Below, in pieces: positions 16,244 to 25,653 of a stretch of DNA of 64,000 nt. The stretch's first letter is position 1. Each line of letters opens with the position of its first letter. The notes beneath the pieces are model-generated. The model saw nothing but the letters and a program-made list of their open reading frames with translations, searched no databases and had not been told where the DNA came from. The DNA lies in NCBI GenBank assembly GCA_041484525.1, contig JBGPHT010000022.1:6558-70557 (forward strand), given 5' to 3'. This DNA comes from JBGPHT01 sp041484525. Lineage in GTDB: Bacteria; Acidobacteriota; Terriglobia; Bryobacterales; Bryobacteraceae. The translations under genes and the position numbers were made by a program.

Positions 16244-18277
16244 TTACTCCGTCTTAACCCAGCAACGTAACACTTCTGCCACGCTCCACGCCTGCGCCAC
16301 GCACCCGCGCGGCGTATACGGCGGCTCCGCATCGAAGACTTCGCCGATCGACCCGATACACGCCTCGTCCAGATGCGGCACGAAACCTTCCAGAAACTTC
16401 CGCGCCAGCCGATTTTCCCCCGGATGCAGCTTCAGCCACGCGTCGATGTACGGCCCGATTAACCACGCCCACACCGTGCCCTGGTGATACGCCGCGTCGC
16501 GCGAGCGCAGATCGCCGTAGTATTTCGATTTGAAATCCGGATGCCCGGGATCGAGCGACCGCAGTCCCACCGGCGTCAGCAGCCGCTTCCCGACCACGTC
16601 CATCACCGCCGCCCAGCGCGATTCCTCGAGCACCGGATGGTCGAGCGAGATCGCCATCACCTGGTTCGGGCGGCACGCAGCGTCGTTGCCTCCGCTCTCC
16701 CCGTCCACCACGTCGTACAGATACCCGCCCCGCTCGAACCAGAACCGCCGGTTGAACGACTCGCGCGCGCGCGCCGCCGTCTCCCCGAGCTGCAGCGCCA
16801 GCGGTTCGTTCCCCTCTTCCCGAAGCCACTGCTCCGCGAGGCACAGCGCGTTATACCAGAGCGCGTTGATCTCTACCGCCTTGCCGCGGCGCGGCGTCAC
16901 TACCCAATCGTCCACCTTTGCGTCCATCCAGGTGAGCTGGTAGCCGGCTTGCCCCTGCTTGAGCAGCGCATCCTCCGGGTCCATGCCGATGCCGAACTTC
17001 GTCCCGCACATGTGCCGTTCGACGATCTCAGCCAGTTTCGGCAGAATCAGCCGAAGGGTCGCGCGGTCGCCCGTCATCTCCACGTAGCGATGGATCGCGT
17101 GGAAGAACCAGAGCGTGGCGTCGGCCGTGTGGTAGAGTCCTTCCTTTTCGCTCTCGGGGAACATGTTGGGGATGAGCCCGTCACGCACGTAAGACGCGAA
17201 CGTGCGCAGAATCCACGCCGCCTCGTTGTGCCGCCCGGTGATGAGCGTGAGCCCCTCGAGCGAGATCATCGTGTCCCGCCCCCAGTCCGTGAACCAGTGA
17301 TACCCCGCGATTACCGTGCGGATCTCGTCGCCCGCCGCGCGCGCCCGCGCCGCATCTTCCACGCGCCCCACCGGCGTGATCAGAAACTGGTCCGCGGCCA
17401 AAACCAGCTCCGCCGCCAGGGCCGATTGCGCCGCCGGCGGCGTCCCGGCCAGCAGCAACTCGCGGCGGTCCAGTTCCGCCCGAATTGAAGTTTCCGGTGA
17501 AAGCGCGCGCACCGTCTCCCATGTTTCCGTGGAAGCCACCAGCGTGGCCTCCTCGCCCTCCGCCAGGTCTGAGCGGAAATACCCCGGGCTCCACAACGAG
17601 CCCTGCCACTCGTAGCCGCGGTGCCGTTCCGTGGGATACGGAATCGAGCCGGTCTCCTTGCGGTCGAACGTGAACGCCGAAGAGGGTCCGTGATGCAGCA
17701 GGCGCAGTATGGGCAGGTCGGTGTGCGCAGCGATCTCGAACTGGTCGTCGCATACCGTGAGCACGTACCGGCGCCCCCGCTCCACGCTCACCGGCGCGTC
17801 ATGCGGGCGGAAGTGAATCGCCGGCCGCAGCCCCAGCCGCAGCCGCCCCTTTCCCGAGAGCAGACGGTACGTCACGTGAACCGTGTTCTGCCGGTACGGC
17901 AACCGCAGCCGCTTCTCGATCGTAAAACCGTCCAGCTCGTACCGCCACACCGGCAGCCCCGCTTCCAGGCGAAACTCTGCCACACGAAGCGTGTGCTCCG
18001 GCGTGATGCCCGCTAATTCTTCCGCGCCCGTATAGACCACGCGCCGGTCCGGCAGGCGCAGGCGCTCGGAGAGCCCGTTGAGCATCATCATGCGCCCCAG
18101 CGGATTGGGCAGCGCCGCGATGAGCAGCCCGTGATACCGCCGGGTGATCGCCCCGCTCACCGTGCCCGACGCATACCCGCCCAGCCCGTTCGTGACCAGC
18201 CACTCCTCTCGCAGGTGCGGATCCACTTCCGGGCCGCGCAGCTCGCGCTCGGGCAACACTCGGATCATATTTGCCAT
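16244..18277 (-). CDS. Glycogen debranching enzyme (amylo-alpha-1,6-glucosidase, archaeal type)
   Basis: 677 residues, the usual length for the GDE_N plus GDE_C (GH133-like) bacterial/archaeal type. The N-terminal beta domain starts with EEWLVTNGLGGYASGTVSGA and TRRYHGLLIAALP. The (alpha/alpha)6 barrel carries GYHWFTDWGRDTMISLEGL, IPNMFPESEKEGLYHTADA and TLWFFHAIHRYVE, followed by QLTWMDAKVDDWVVTPRRGK and GTVWAWLIGPYIDAWLK. It hydrolyses alpha-1,6 branch stubs of glycogen. Its start overlaps the end of treZ by 13 bases, so it is third in a glgX-treZ-debranching operon. Two debranching systems in one operon suggest active glycogen turnover. Confidence 0.94.
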   Translation of the reverse strand: MANMIRVLPERELRGPEVDPHLREEWLVTNGLGGYASGTVSGAITRRYHGLLIAALPNPLGRMMMLNGLSERLRLPDRRVVYTGAEELAGITPEHTLRVAEFRLEAGLPVWRYELDGFTIEKRLRLPYRQNTVHVTYRLLSGKGRLRLGLRPAIHFRPHDAPVSVERGRRYVLTVCDDQFEIAAHTDLPILRLLHHGPSSAFTFDRKETGSIPYPTERHRGYEWQGSLWSPGYFRSDLAEGEEATLVASTETWETVRALSPETSIRAELDRRELLLAGTPPAAQSALAAELVLAADQFLITPVGRVEDAARARAAGDEIRTVIAGYHWFTDWGRDTMISLEGLTLITGRHNEAAWILRTFASYVRDGLIPNMFPESEKEGLYHTADATLWFFHAIHRYVEMTGDRATLRLILPKLAEIVERHMCGTKFGIGMDPEDALLKQGQAGYQLTWMDAKVDDWVVTPRRGKAVEINALWYNALCLAEQWLREEGNEPLALQLGETAARARESFNRRFWFERGGYLYDVVDGESGGNDAACRPNQVMAISLDHPVLEESRWAAVMDVVGKRLLTPVGLRSLDPGHPDFKSKYYGDLRSRDAAYHQGTVWAWLIGPYIDAWLKLHPGENRLARKFLEGFVPHLDEACIGSIGEVFDAEPPYTPRGCVAQAWSVAEVLRCWVKTE

Positions 18278-20127
18278 TCACCTTTCGGCTCCGCCGGCGT
18301 CATCACCAGCGCCGCGTGTCCCGGTAGCTGCCAGTTCTCGGCCGCATCTGGCGGCGGTGTGGCCGTCCCGCCATACCGCGGATCTTCACTCGACCAGAGC
18401 AGCTCCCAAACTCGATCCTCGGGAGGCGCCAGCAGTGGCTCGGGCGCCGGATCCAGGCGCAGGTCGCGCCCCAGGTTCACCAGCAGCAGCCGATCGCCGT
18501 CCGCGTCACCGCCAAAAAACCGCAGCGCGAGCGCTTCGCCTCCCAGCACCGCCCCATCCACGCCGCCCGCCCGCTGCGCGCGGAATACCGGGTCTTCGCG
18601 CCGCAGCCGCAGTAAGTCGCGGTGAAGCTGATACACGCCCGCGTGCTTGACGCGCTCTGAAAAATCCAACTTGCATCGCTCGAAGGAGGCTTGGTCGCCC
18701 GGGTCGATATGAAACTCCCGCATCTCCGGCTGCGCCAGACTTGTGAACTGCGCCAGCGACTGGATCCGGCCTTCCTTCACCAGCCGGTGCAACTCCGCGT
18801 GATGGTCCGCGAAGTAATAGAACGGGCTCGACGACGCGAATTCCTGCCCCTGAAACAGCATCGGCGTCTCCGGCGCCAGCAGCAACAGTGCCGTGATTGC
18901 GCGCAGTCGCCCCGGACTGGTGAGCCGGTCGAGGCGCTGCCCCCTTCCCGAGTTCGCGATCTGGTCGTGGTTCTGAATGTAGGTGACGAACTGCGACGGC
19001 GCGAGACCCCAAGCCGGCGTGCCGCGCCGCTTCGCCTGCCATTTGTAACGCTGCCCCTGGAACAGATACCCGTACTTCACCGCCGAGATCAGCTCCTGCG
19101 GCTTGCCCAGATAGTCGGTGTAATAGGCTTCGTTGCGCCCCGTCACCGCCACTCGCGCGCTGTGATGGAAATCGTCGTTCCACAGTCCGTCCAGACCGTA
19201 CCCGCCCTGTTCGATAGGCCGCACCAGCCTCGTATGCTGCGGCTCGTTCTCCGCCACGATGATGGTGCGACGCCCGCCGGCCGCCGCTCGCACGCTCTTC
19301 CCCACAGCCGCCAGAATGTGCTCGCCCGACGCGTCGAAGACCTGCTGCGTCGCATCCAGTCGCAGCCCGTCGATATGGTATTCGTCCACCCAGTACGCCG
19401 CGTTCGACGTCACCCACTCGCGCACCGGCCCGGAATTCTCGCCGTCGTAGTTGATGGCTTCGCCCCACTCGTTGTGATAGCGATGGCTGAAGTAATCGTC
19501 CGAAAACTCCTTGAGATAGTTGCCGTCGGGACCGGCATGGTTGTACACCACGTCGAGAATCACGCCCATCCCCACGCGGTGCGCGTCATCCACAAAACGC
19601 CGGAAATCGTCCGGCCGTCCGTAAATGGCCACCGGCGCGAACATGCCGACGCCATCGTACCCCCAGCCGAATCGCCCCGGAAAATCGGCCACCGGCATCA
19701 CCGCCGCCACCGTGATCCCCACCGCCGCGAGTTCCGGCAGCTCCCGCCGCGCCGCCTCCCACGTGCCCTCCCGCGTGAACGTGCCGATGTGCATCTCGTA
19801 GAGGACCTGCCCCTCGATGGCCGCTCCCTTCCACGCGCCGTCGCTCCAGACGAAGCTCGCTGGGTCTACGATCTCCGACGGCCCGTGCGGCCCTTCCGGC
19901 TGGAAGCGCGAGGCAGGGTCGGGAAAACTATCGCCGCCGTCCAAACGGAAGCGGTAGCGAGTGCCTGCTGCCGCCCCGGCCACACGGCCCGAAAAATAGC
20001 CGGCCTCTTCGCGCACCAGTTCGCTGGAGGCGCCTCGCTCGATCACCACCTCCACGCGCTTCCGCTTCTGCGCCCACACGCGAAAGTGCACACCACCACC
20101 GGCAACTACTGTTGCTCCGATTCTCAT
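18265..20127 (-). CDS. treZ: Malto-oligosyltrehalose trehalohydrolase
   Basis: 620 residues, GH13. TreZ releases trehalose from the end of maltooligosyltrehalose. An N-terminal beta domain (residues 1-90, VVAGGGVHFRVWAQKRKRVE) precedes the barrel. Catalytic motifs: HIDGLRLDATQQVFD (nucleophile Asp), IIVAENEPQHTRLV (acid/base Glu) and YIQNHDQIANSGRG (transition-state Asp). GWGYDGVGMFAP and VVYNHAGPDGNYL match the subfamily rather than GlgB, which has different loops. The normal partner treY (maltooligosyltrehalose synthase) is not in this window. It starts 6 bases after the glgX stop. Confidence 0.94.
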   Translation of the reverse strand: MRIGATVVAGGGVHFRVWAQKRKRVEVVIERGASSELVREEAGYFSGRVAGAAAGTRYRFRLDGGDSFPDPASRFQPEGPHGPSEIVDPASFVWSDGAWKGAAIEGQVLYEMHIGTFTREGTWEAARRELPELAAVGITVAAVMPVADFPGRFGWGYDGVGMFAPVAIYGRPDDFRRFVDDAHRVGMGVILDVVYNHAGPDGNYLKEFSDDYFSHRYHNEWGEAINYDGENSGPVREWVTSNAAYWVDEYHIDGLRLDATQQVFDASGEHILAAVGKSVRAAAGGRRTIIVAENEPQHTRLVRPIEQGGYGLDGLWNDDFHHSARVAVTGRNEAYYTDYLGKPQELISAVKYGYLFQGQRYKWQAKRRGTPAWGLAPSQFVTYIQNHDQIANSGRGQRLDRLTSPGRLRAITALLLLAPETPMLFQGQEFASSSPFYYFADHHAELHRLVKEGRIQSLAQFTSLAQPEMREFHIDPGDQASFERCKLDFSERVKHAGVYQLHRDLLRLRREDPVFRAQRAGGVDGAVLGGEALALRFFGGDADGDRLLLVNLGRDLRLDPAPEPLLAPPEDRVWELLWSSEDPRYGGTATPPPDAAENWQLPGHAALVMTPAEPKGEWQI

Positions 20128-20133
20128 GTCGCC

Positions 20134-22290
20134 TTAGTCGCCCTGTTCGCATAGCAGCGCCGTGCTGCGCGCGATCAACTCGTACGGCTCACCCGGCCCG
20201 ATCGCCGCCTTCTCCTCGCGCGCGGGGAATCCGGAATCGAGCATCACCACCCACGCCGTTCCCTGCCCCCGCGGCATGTAGAACTTGATCGGCTCGTGAT
20301 GCGGATTAAGCAGGATCAGAAAAGTCTCATCGCGAATCGGCTCGCCCACGCCATTCACGTCATCCAGGGTTCGGCCGCTCAACTGCAAGCCGATGCAGCG
20401 CACCCAGCCGGCGCCCCATTCCTCGGGTGTCATCTCGCCGCCGTCCGGCCGCAGCCAGGTGATGTCTTTCTCACGGCGGCCGTCCACTTCCCACTCCGCT
20501 GTGTCGCCCGGCTTGACCGCGCGGTCCTGGAAGAACTTGCGGCGATGCAGGTTCGGATGCTCGCGCCGCACTTCCACCAGTCGCCGCGTGAATTCAAGCA
20601 GCAGCTTGCGGCGCTCGTCCAGATCCCAGTTGAACCAACTGACTTCGTTGTCCTGCGCGTATGCGTTGTTGTTGCCCCGCTGCGTGTGCCCGATTTCGTC
20701 GCCCCCGCAGATCATGGGCACGCCCTGCGAAAGCAGCAGCGACAGCAGGAAATTGCGCTTTTGCCGCTCCCGCACGTCGATCGTCGCGGGGTTATCCGTG
20801 GGACCCTCCAGGCCGTAGTTGCACGAATGGTTGTCGTTGGTTCCGTCGCGATTCTCCTCGCCATTCGCCTCGTTGTGTTTGGCGTCGTAGCTCACCAGGT
20901 CGTGCAGCGTGAAGCCATCGTGCGCTGTGATGAAGTTGATGCTGGCCGTCGGGTGCCGGCCGTCACGCTGGTAGAGATCGCTCGAGCCCGTCAGCCGGTA
21001 GCCCAGCTCCGCCAGTTGCCCGTCGTCCGCCTTCCAGTACCGCCGCACCACGTCGCGATAGCGCCCGTTCCACTCCGCCCACAACGGTGGAAACTTCCCC
21101 ACCTGGTAGCCGCCCTCGCCCACGTCCCACGGCTCCGCAATCAGCTTCACCTGCGAGATCACCGGGTCCTGGTTGATGATGTCGAAGAATGCCGAGAGCC
21201 GGTCCACGGCGTGCAGTTCGCGCGCCAGCGCCGCCGCCAGATCGAAGCGGAACCCGTCCACGTGCATCTCCTGCACCCAGTAGCGCAGGCTGTCCATGAT
21301 CAGCTTCAGCACTTGCGGATGCCGGACGTTGAGCGTATTGCCGGTCCCCGTATAATCCATGTAGTAGCGCGGCTGATCGGGCACGAGGCGATAGTAAGTG
21401 GCATTGTCGATCCCGCGGAAGCTCAGCGTCGGGCCCAGTTGGTTGCCTTCCGCCGTGTGGTTGTACACGACGTCCAGAATCACCTCGATGCCGGCGCGAT
21501 GCAGCGCCTTCACCATCGCCTTGAACTCGCCAATCTGTTCGCCGCCGTCCCCCGCCGCGCAGTAACGTGCCTCCGGGGAAAAGAAGTTGATCGAGTTATA
21601 TCCCCAGTAATTGCGCAGTCCCTTATCCAGCAGATGCTTGTCGTCCACGAATTCGTGCACCGGCATCAACTCGACCGCCGTGATCCCGAGCTTCTTCAGG
21701 TAATCGATCGCCACCGGATGCGCCAGCCCCGCATACGTGCCGCGCAGTTCTTCCGGAATTTCGGGATGCAGCTTGGTGAACCCCTTCACGTGCACTTCGT
21801 AGATCACGGAATCGTGCAGCGGCGTGAGCGGCGGCCGGTCGTTCTCCCAATCGAAGTGCGAAGTGGTGACGACGCCCCTCGGCACACCCCACGCATCGTC
21901 GTTGGAATCGGACGAAAGATCCGCCGCCGGATCGCCGATGGTGTATCCGAACACCGGCGCGTCCCAGTTCAACGCCCCGGCCAGCGCCTTCGCATACGGG
22001 TCGATGAGCAGCTTGGCGGGATTGCATCGCTCCCCGCGCTCCGGTTCATACTTCCCATGGACGCGGTATCCGTAAAGTTGGCCCAATTTGACGCCGGGAA
22101 TGTAGCAATGCCACACGTATCCGGTACACTCTCGGACAGTGATGACTTCGACGTCGGTCGAGTCCAGCTCGTCGAACAGGCACAACTCGACGGCGTCGGC
22201 GCTTTCCGAATAAAGCGAAAAGTTAACTCCGGTACCGTCCCAGGTGGCGCCTTGCGGGTAAGGTTTACCCGGCAAAATGGTTCGTGGCAT
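20134..22290 (-). CDS. glgX: Glycogen debranching enzyme GlgX (isoamylase type)
   Basis: 718 residues, the expected length for the GH13 isoamylase group. The N-terminal CBM48 (PGKPYPQGATWDGTGVNFSL) is followed by the barrel. Catalytic residues sit in VDGFRFDLAAALARE (nucleophile Asp), LIAEPWDVGEGGYQVG (acid/base Glu) and ITAHDGFTLHDLVSYD (Asp). NWDAPVFGYTIGDP and YNHTAEGNQLGPTLSFRGID are subgroup signatures. It cleaves alpha-1,6 branches from phosphorylase-limited glycogen, and the released chains feed TreY/TreZ. It is first in the minus-strand operon, with the decayed DUF5615 gene upstream. Confidence 0.95.
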   Translation of the reverse strand: MPRTILPGKPYPQGATWDGTGVNFSLYSESADAVELCLFDELDSTDVEVITVRECTGYVWHCYIPGVKLGQLYGYRVHGKYEPERGERCNPAKLLIDPYAKALAGALNWDAPVFGYTIGDPAADLSSDSNDDAWGVPRGVVTTSHFDWENDRPPLTPLHDSVIYEVHVKGFTKLHPEIPEELRGTYAGLAHPVAIDYLKKLGITAVELMPVHEFVDDKHLLDKGLRNYWGYNSINFFSPEARYCAAGDGGEQIGEFKAMVKALHRAGIEVILDVVYNHTAEGNQLGPTLSFRGIDNATYYRLVPDQPRYYMDYTGTGNTLNVRHPQVLKLIMDSLRYWVQEMHVDGFRFDLAAALARELHAVDRLSAFFDIINQDPVISQVKLIAEPWDVGEGGYQVGKFPPLWAEWNGRYRDVVRRYWKADDGQLAELGYRLTGSSDLYQRDGRHPTASINFITAHDGFTLHDLVSYDAKHNEANGEENRDGTNDNHSCNYGLEGPTDNPATIDVRERQKRNFLLSLLLSQGVPMICGGDEIGHTQRGNNNAYAQDNEVSWFNWDLDERRKLLLEFTRRLVEVRREHPNLHRRKFFQDRAVKPGDTAEWEVDGRREKDITWLRPDGGEMTPEEWGAGWVRCIGLQLSGRTLDDVNGVGEPIRDETFLILLNPHHEPIKFYMPRGQGTAWVVMLDSGFPAREEKAAIGPGEPYELIARSTALLCEQGD

Positions 22291-22400
22291 CTTCTCTGGC
22301 AGCCGAAAGTCAGCAAGCGATCTACCAACCGCCTGGATTTCGCCCTACCAGTAAGTGTACTCGTACACGGTTCGCCCGTCTGCACGGTTTCGCACAGGCG

Positions 22401-22633
22401 CTATGCCTCGATGTGTACGATCTTCGGTGGCGCTCCGAGCCACTCGCCGAGCTCGACGAAAATCGGAGTCGGTCGTCACAACGGTGCATCGGTTTTCTTT
22501 GGCCGAGCTCCAAAATCTGCGGGTCCGGTGCTTGTCTCAGGCCAACATCTCGTACATGGGTCAGGTTCGGAAATAAGGAGGCCAGTCGGCCCACCAACCT
22601 GGGCGACAAGTTCTCGTCAAGCAGCAGGCTCAC
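22401..22633 (-). pseudogene. DUF5615 (PIN-like) toxin gene, frameshifted
   Basis: From GTG 22633 the minus strand reads SLLLDENLSPRLVGRLASLF, NLTHVRDVGLRQAPDPQILE, the start of a DUF5615/Mut7-C-like PIN protein with its Asp-Glu site. An extra base near 22501-22505 shifts the frame. Reading resumes as AKENRCTVVTTDSDF, the second acidic cluster. A second extra base in an A-run at 22459-22462 shifts again to VELGEWLGAPPKIVHIEA and TAG at 22401. Three family-specific segments in three frames leave little doubt that this is a broken toxin gene. It overlaps the upstream antitoxin stop as GTGA. Confidence 0.78.
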
Positions 22634-22851
22634 CGAATTCGCGCGTTCCGGCCAACCTCAGCGGCGAACTGGAATACAGCCGGGAAGTCTTCCTTCTCCA
22701 AGTCCGGATGTTTTTCGAGGATTTCCTGCTCCGTCATTCCAGCCCCAAGCCAGCCAAGCACATCCCGCACCGTGATCCGAAGCCCTCGGATGCACGGCTT
22801 CCCGCCACGCTTCTCGGGTTCCACGGTGATTCGAGATTTCACGTCAGGCAT
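22630..22851 (-). CDS. DUF433 antitoxin
   Basis: 73 residues. The core ITVEPEKRGGKPCIRGLRIT followed by VRDVLGWLGAGMTEQEILE and KHPDLEKEDFPAVFQFAAE is the DUF433 signature, a winged-helix-like antitoxin usually encoded directly before a DUF5615 toxin. Here that toxin gene is frameshifted while this gene is intact. Like HicB at 3850 it appears to be an orphan antitoxin that could still guard against related toxins or repress its promoter (inference). It lies between the ATP synthase and glgX operons, all on the minus strand. Confidence 0.88.
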   Translation of the reverse strand: MPDVKSRITVEPEKRGGKPCIRGLRITVRDVLGWLGAGMTEQEILEKHPDLEKEDFPAVFQFAAEVGRNARIR

Positions 22852-22909
22852 CGGAGTTGTCCCGTGCGGTCACGCTACCGCGGTGATGCACCATCCCCCG
22901 CTCGCTCGC

Positions 22910-23329
22910 TTATTTCTGTTGCTCGGTCACGATAAGGCGCGCCTGTGCCCGCGCCATCGCTTCGAGTGCCGCACCTGGATCGACGCCCAACGCGGGGTTC
23001 ATCATCTCCTCCTGCGCCCGCTGCATCGCACGGCGGGCGCGCTCCACGTCGATCTCGTCCGCGCGCTCCGCCAGCTCCGCCAGCACGCGCACGTGATCCG
23101 ACAGCACTTCCACAAACCCGCCGTGCACGGAAAGGTACCGCTTCTTTCCGCCCGCCATGTAGCTCAGGTAGCCGATGCCCATCTGGCTCAGAAGAGGCGC
23201 ATGGCCCGGCAGGATTCCCATGTAGCCGTCCTTCCCGGGAAGCTGCACCTCGGTCACCTGCTCGCGCACCAGCATGCGCTCCGGCGTCGCGACCTCCAGT
23301 TCGATGGAATCGGGCAGCGTGTCGGCCAT
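22910..23329 (-). CDS. atpC: F1 ATP synthase epsilon subunit
   Basis: 139 residues. The N-terminal beta barrel shows IELEVATPERMLVREQVTEV and GYMGILPGHAPLLSQMGIG, the standard epsilon signature. The C-terminal helical hairpin (ADEIDVERARRAMQRAQEEM and following alanine-rich helix) is present, so autoinhibition of ATP hydrolysis is possible. It is last in the atp operon and begins 2 bases after the beta-subunit stop codon. It belongs to the central rotor stalk with gamma. Confidence 0.95.
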   Translation of the reverse strand: MADTLPDSIELEVATPERMLVREQVTEVQLPGKDGYMGILPGHAPLLSQMGIGYLSYMAGGKKRYLSVHGGFVEVLSDHVRVLAELAERADEIDVERARRAMQRAQEEMMNPALGVDPGAALEAMARAQARLIVTEQQK

Positions 23330-23331
23330 GG

Positions 23332-24783
<1,452 letters not shown>

Positions 24784-24792
24784 ATCTTCTTA

Positions 24793-25653
24793 TTACTCCG
24801 CAGCGGCTGCGCCGCTCACCACTTCGATGATTTCTTTAGTAATGCTCGCCTGGCGCACGCGGTTCATGTAAAGCGTCAGCTTATCGATCATCTCCGACGC
24901 GTTCGAAGTCGCCGCTTCCATGGCCGTCATGCGCGCCGCGTGCTCGCTCGCCGCCGATTCCAGCAGCGCCTGAAAAAATGTCATGGCGATGTACTTCGGC
25001 AAAAGCTGGTTCAGCATCTCCGTCGGCGGCTGTTCGAAAATGTAATCCACCGGCGCCGTCTCCTTGGGCATGTCCACCGGCAGTACGCGCGACAGGGTCA
25101 GCTTTTGCGAGGCCACGCTCTTAAACTCGTTGTAGACGATGTAGACCGCGTCGATCTCGTCCGCGCGGAACATCTCCGTAGCCGTCGCTGCAATCGCCGC
25201 CATGTCCGCGTACGCCGGCTTGGCCGCAAGCCCTATGTGCTCGCCCGAAATCTTCGCCGCCCGCTTGCGGAAAAAGTCGCGCCCCTTCCGGCCCACCAGT
25301 TCGAACGTCACCGCGGCGTCCGCGCGCTCCGCCATGAAACGCTGCGCACCCTTGATCAGGTTGCTGTTGAACGCGCCCGCCAGTCCCTTATCGCCCGTCA
25401 CCAGCACCAGCAGTATGCGGCGCTCCGCGCGCTGCGCCAGCAGTGGATTCTCGCCCGCCGTCTCGTCGCCCGCCACTGCCGCAGCCACGTTCCCCAACAC
25501 TTTCCGCAACAGGCTGGCGTACGGACGCGCAGCCAGCACGCGGTCCTGCGCCCGCCGCAGTTTCGCCGCCGAAACCATCTTCATGGCGCGCGTGATCTGC
25601 TGCGTGTTCTTGACCGAGCGGATACGCCGCCTTATGTCGATCAGGCTAGGCAT
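24793..25653 (-). CDS. atpG: F1 ATP synthase gamma subunit
   Basis: 286 residues. The N-terminal helix SLIDIRRRIRSVKNTQQITR and the C-terminal NASEMIDKLTLYMNRVRQAS, ITKEIIEVVSG form the antiparallel coiled coil of the rotating shaft; both match the family closely. The middle Rossmann-like domain has ILLVLVTGDKGLAGAFNSNL. Its start overlaps the last codons of atpA by 8 bases, implying coupled translation. Confidence 0.97.
   Translation of the reverse strand: MPSLIDIRRRIRSVKNTQQITRAMKMVSAAKLRRAQDRVLAARPYASLLRKVLGNVAAAVAGDETAGENPLLAQRAERRILLVLVTGDKGLAGAFNSNLIKGAQRFMAERADAAVTFELVGRKGRDFFRKRAAKISGEHIGLAAKPAYADMAAIAATATEMFRADEIDAVYIVYNEFKSVASQKLTLSRVLPVDMPKETAPVDYIFEQPPTEMLNQLLPKYIAMTFFQALLESAASEHAARMTAMEAATSNASEMIDKLTLYMNRVRQASITKEIIEVVSGAAAAE

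Noticed and set aside
20296..22935. An 879-codon plus-strand frame
   Set aside because: It is antisense to glgX and the DUF433/DUF5615 locus and has a shadow-type composition.
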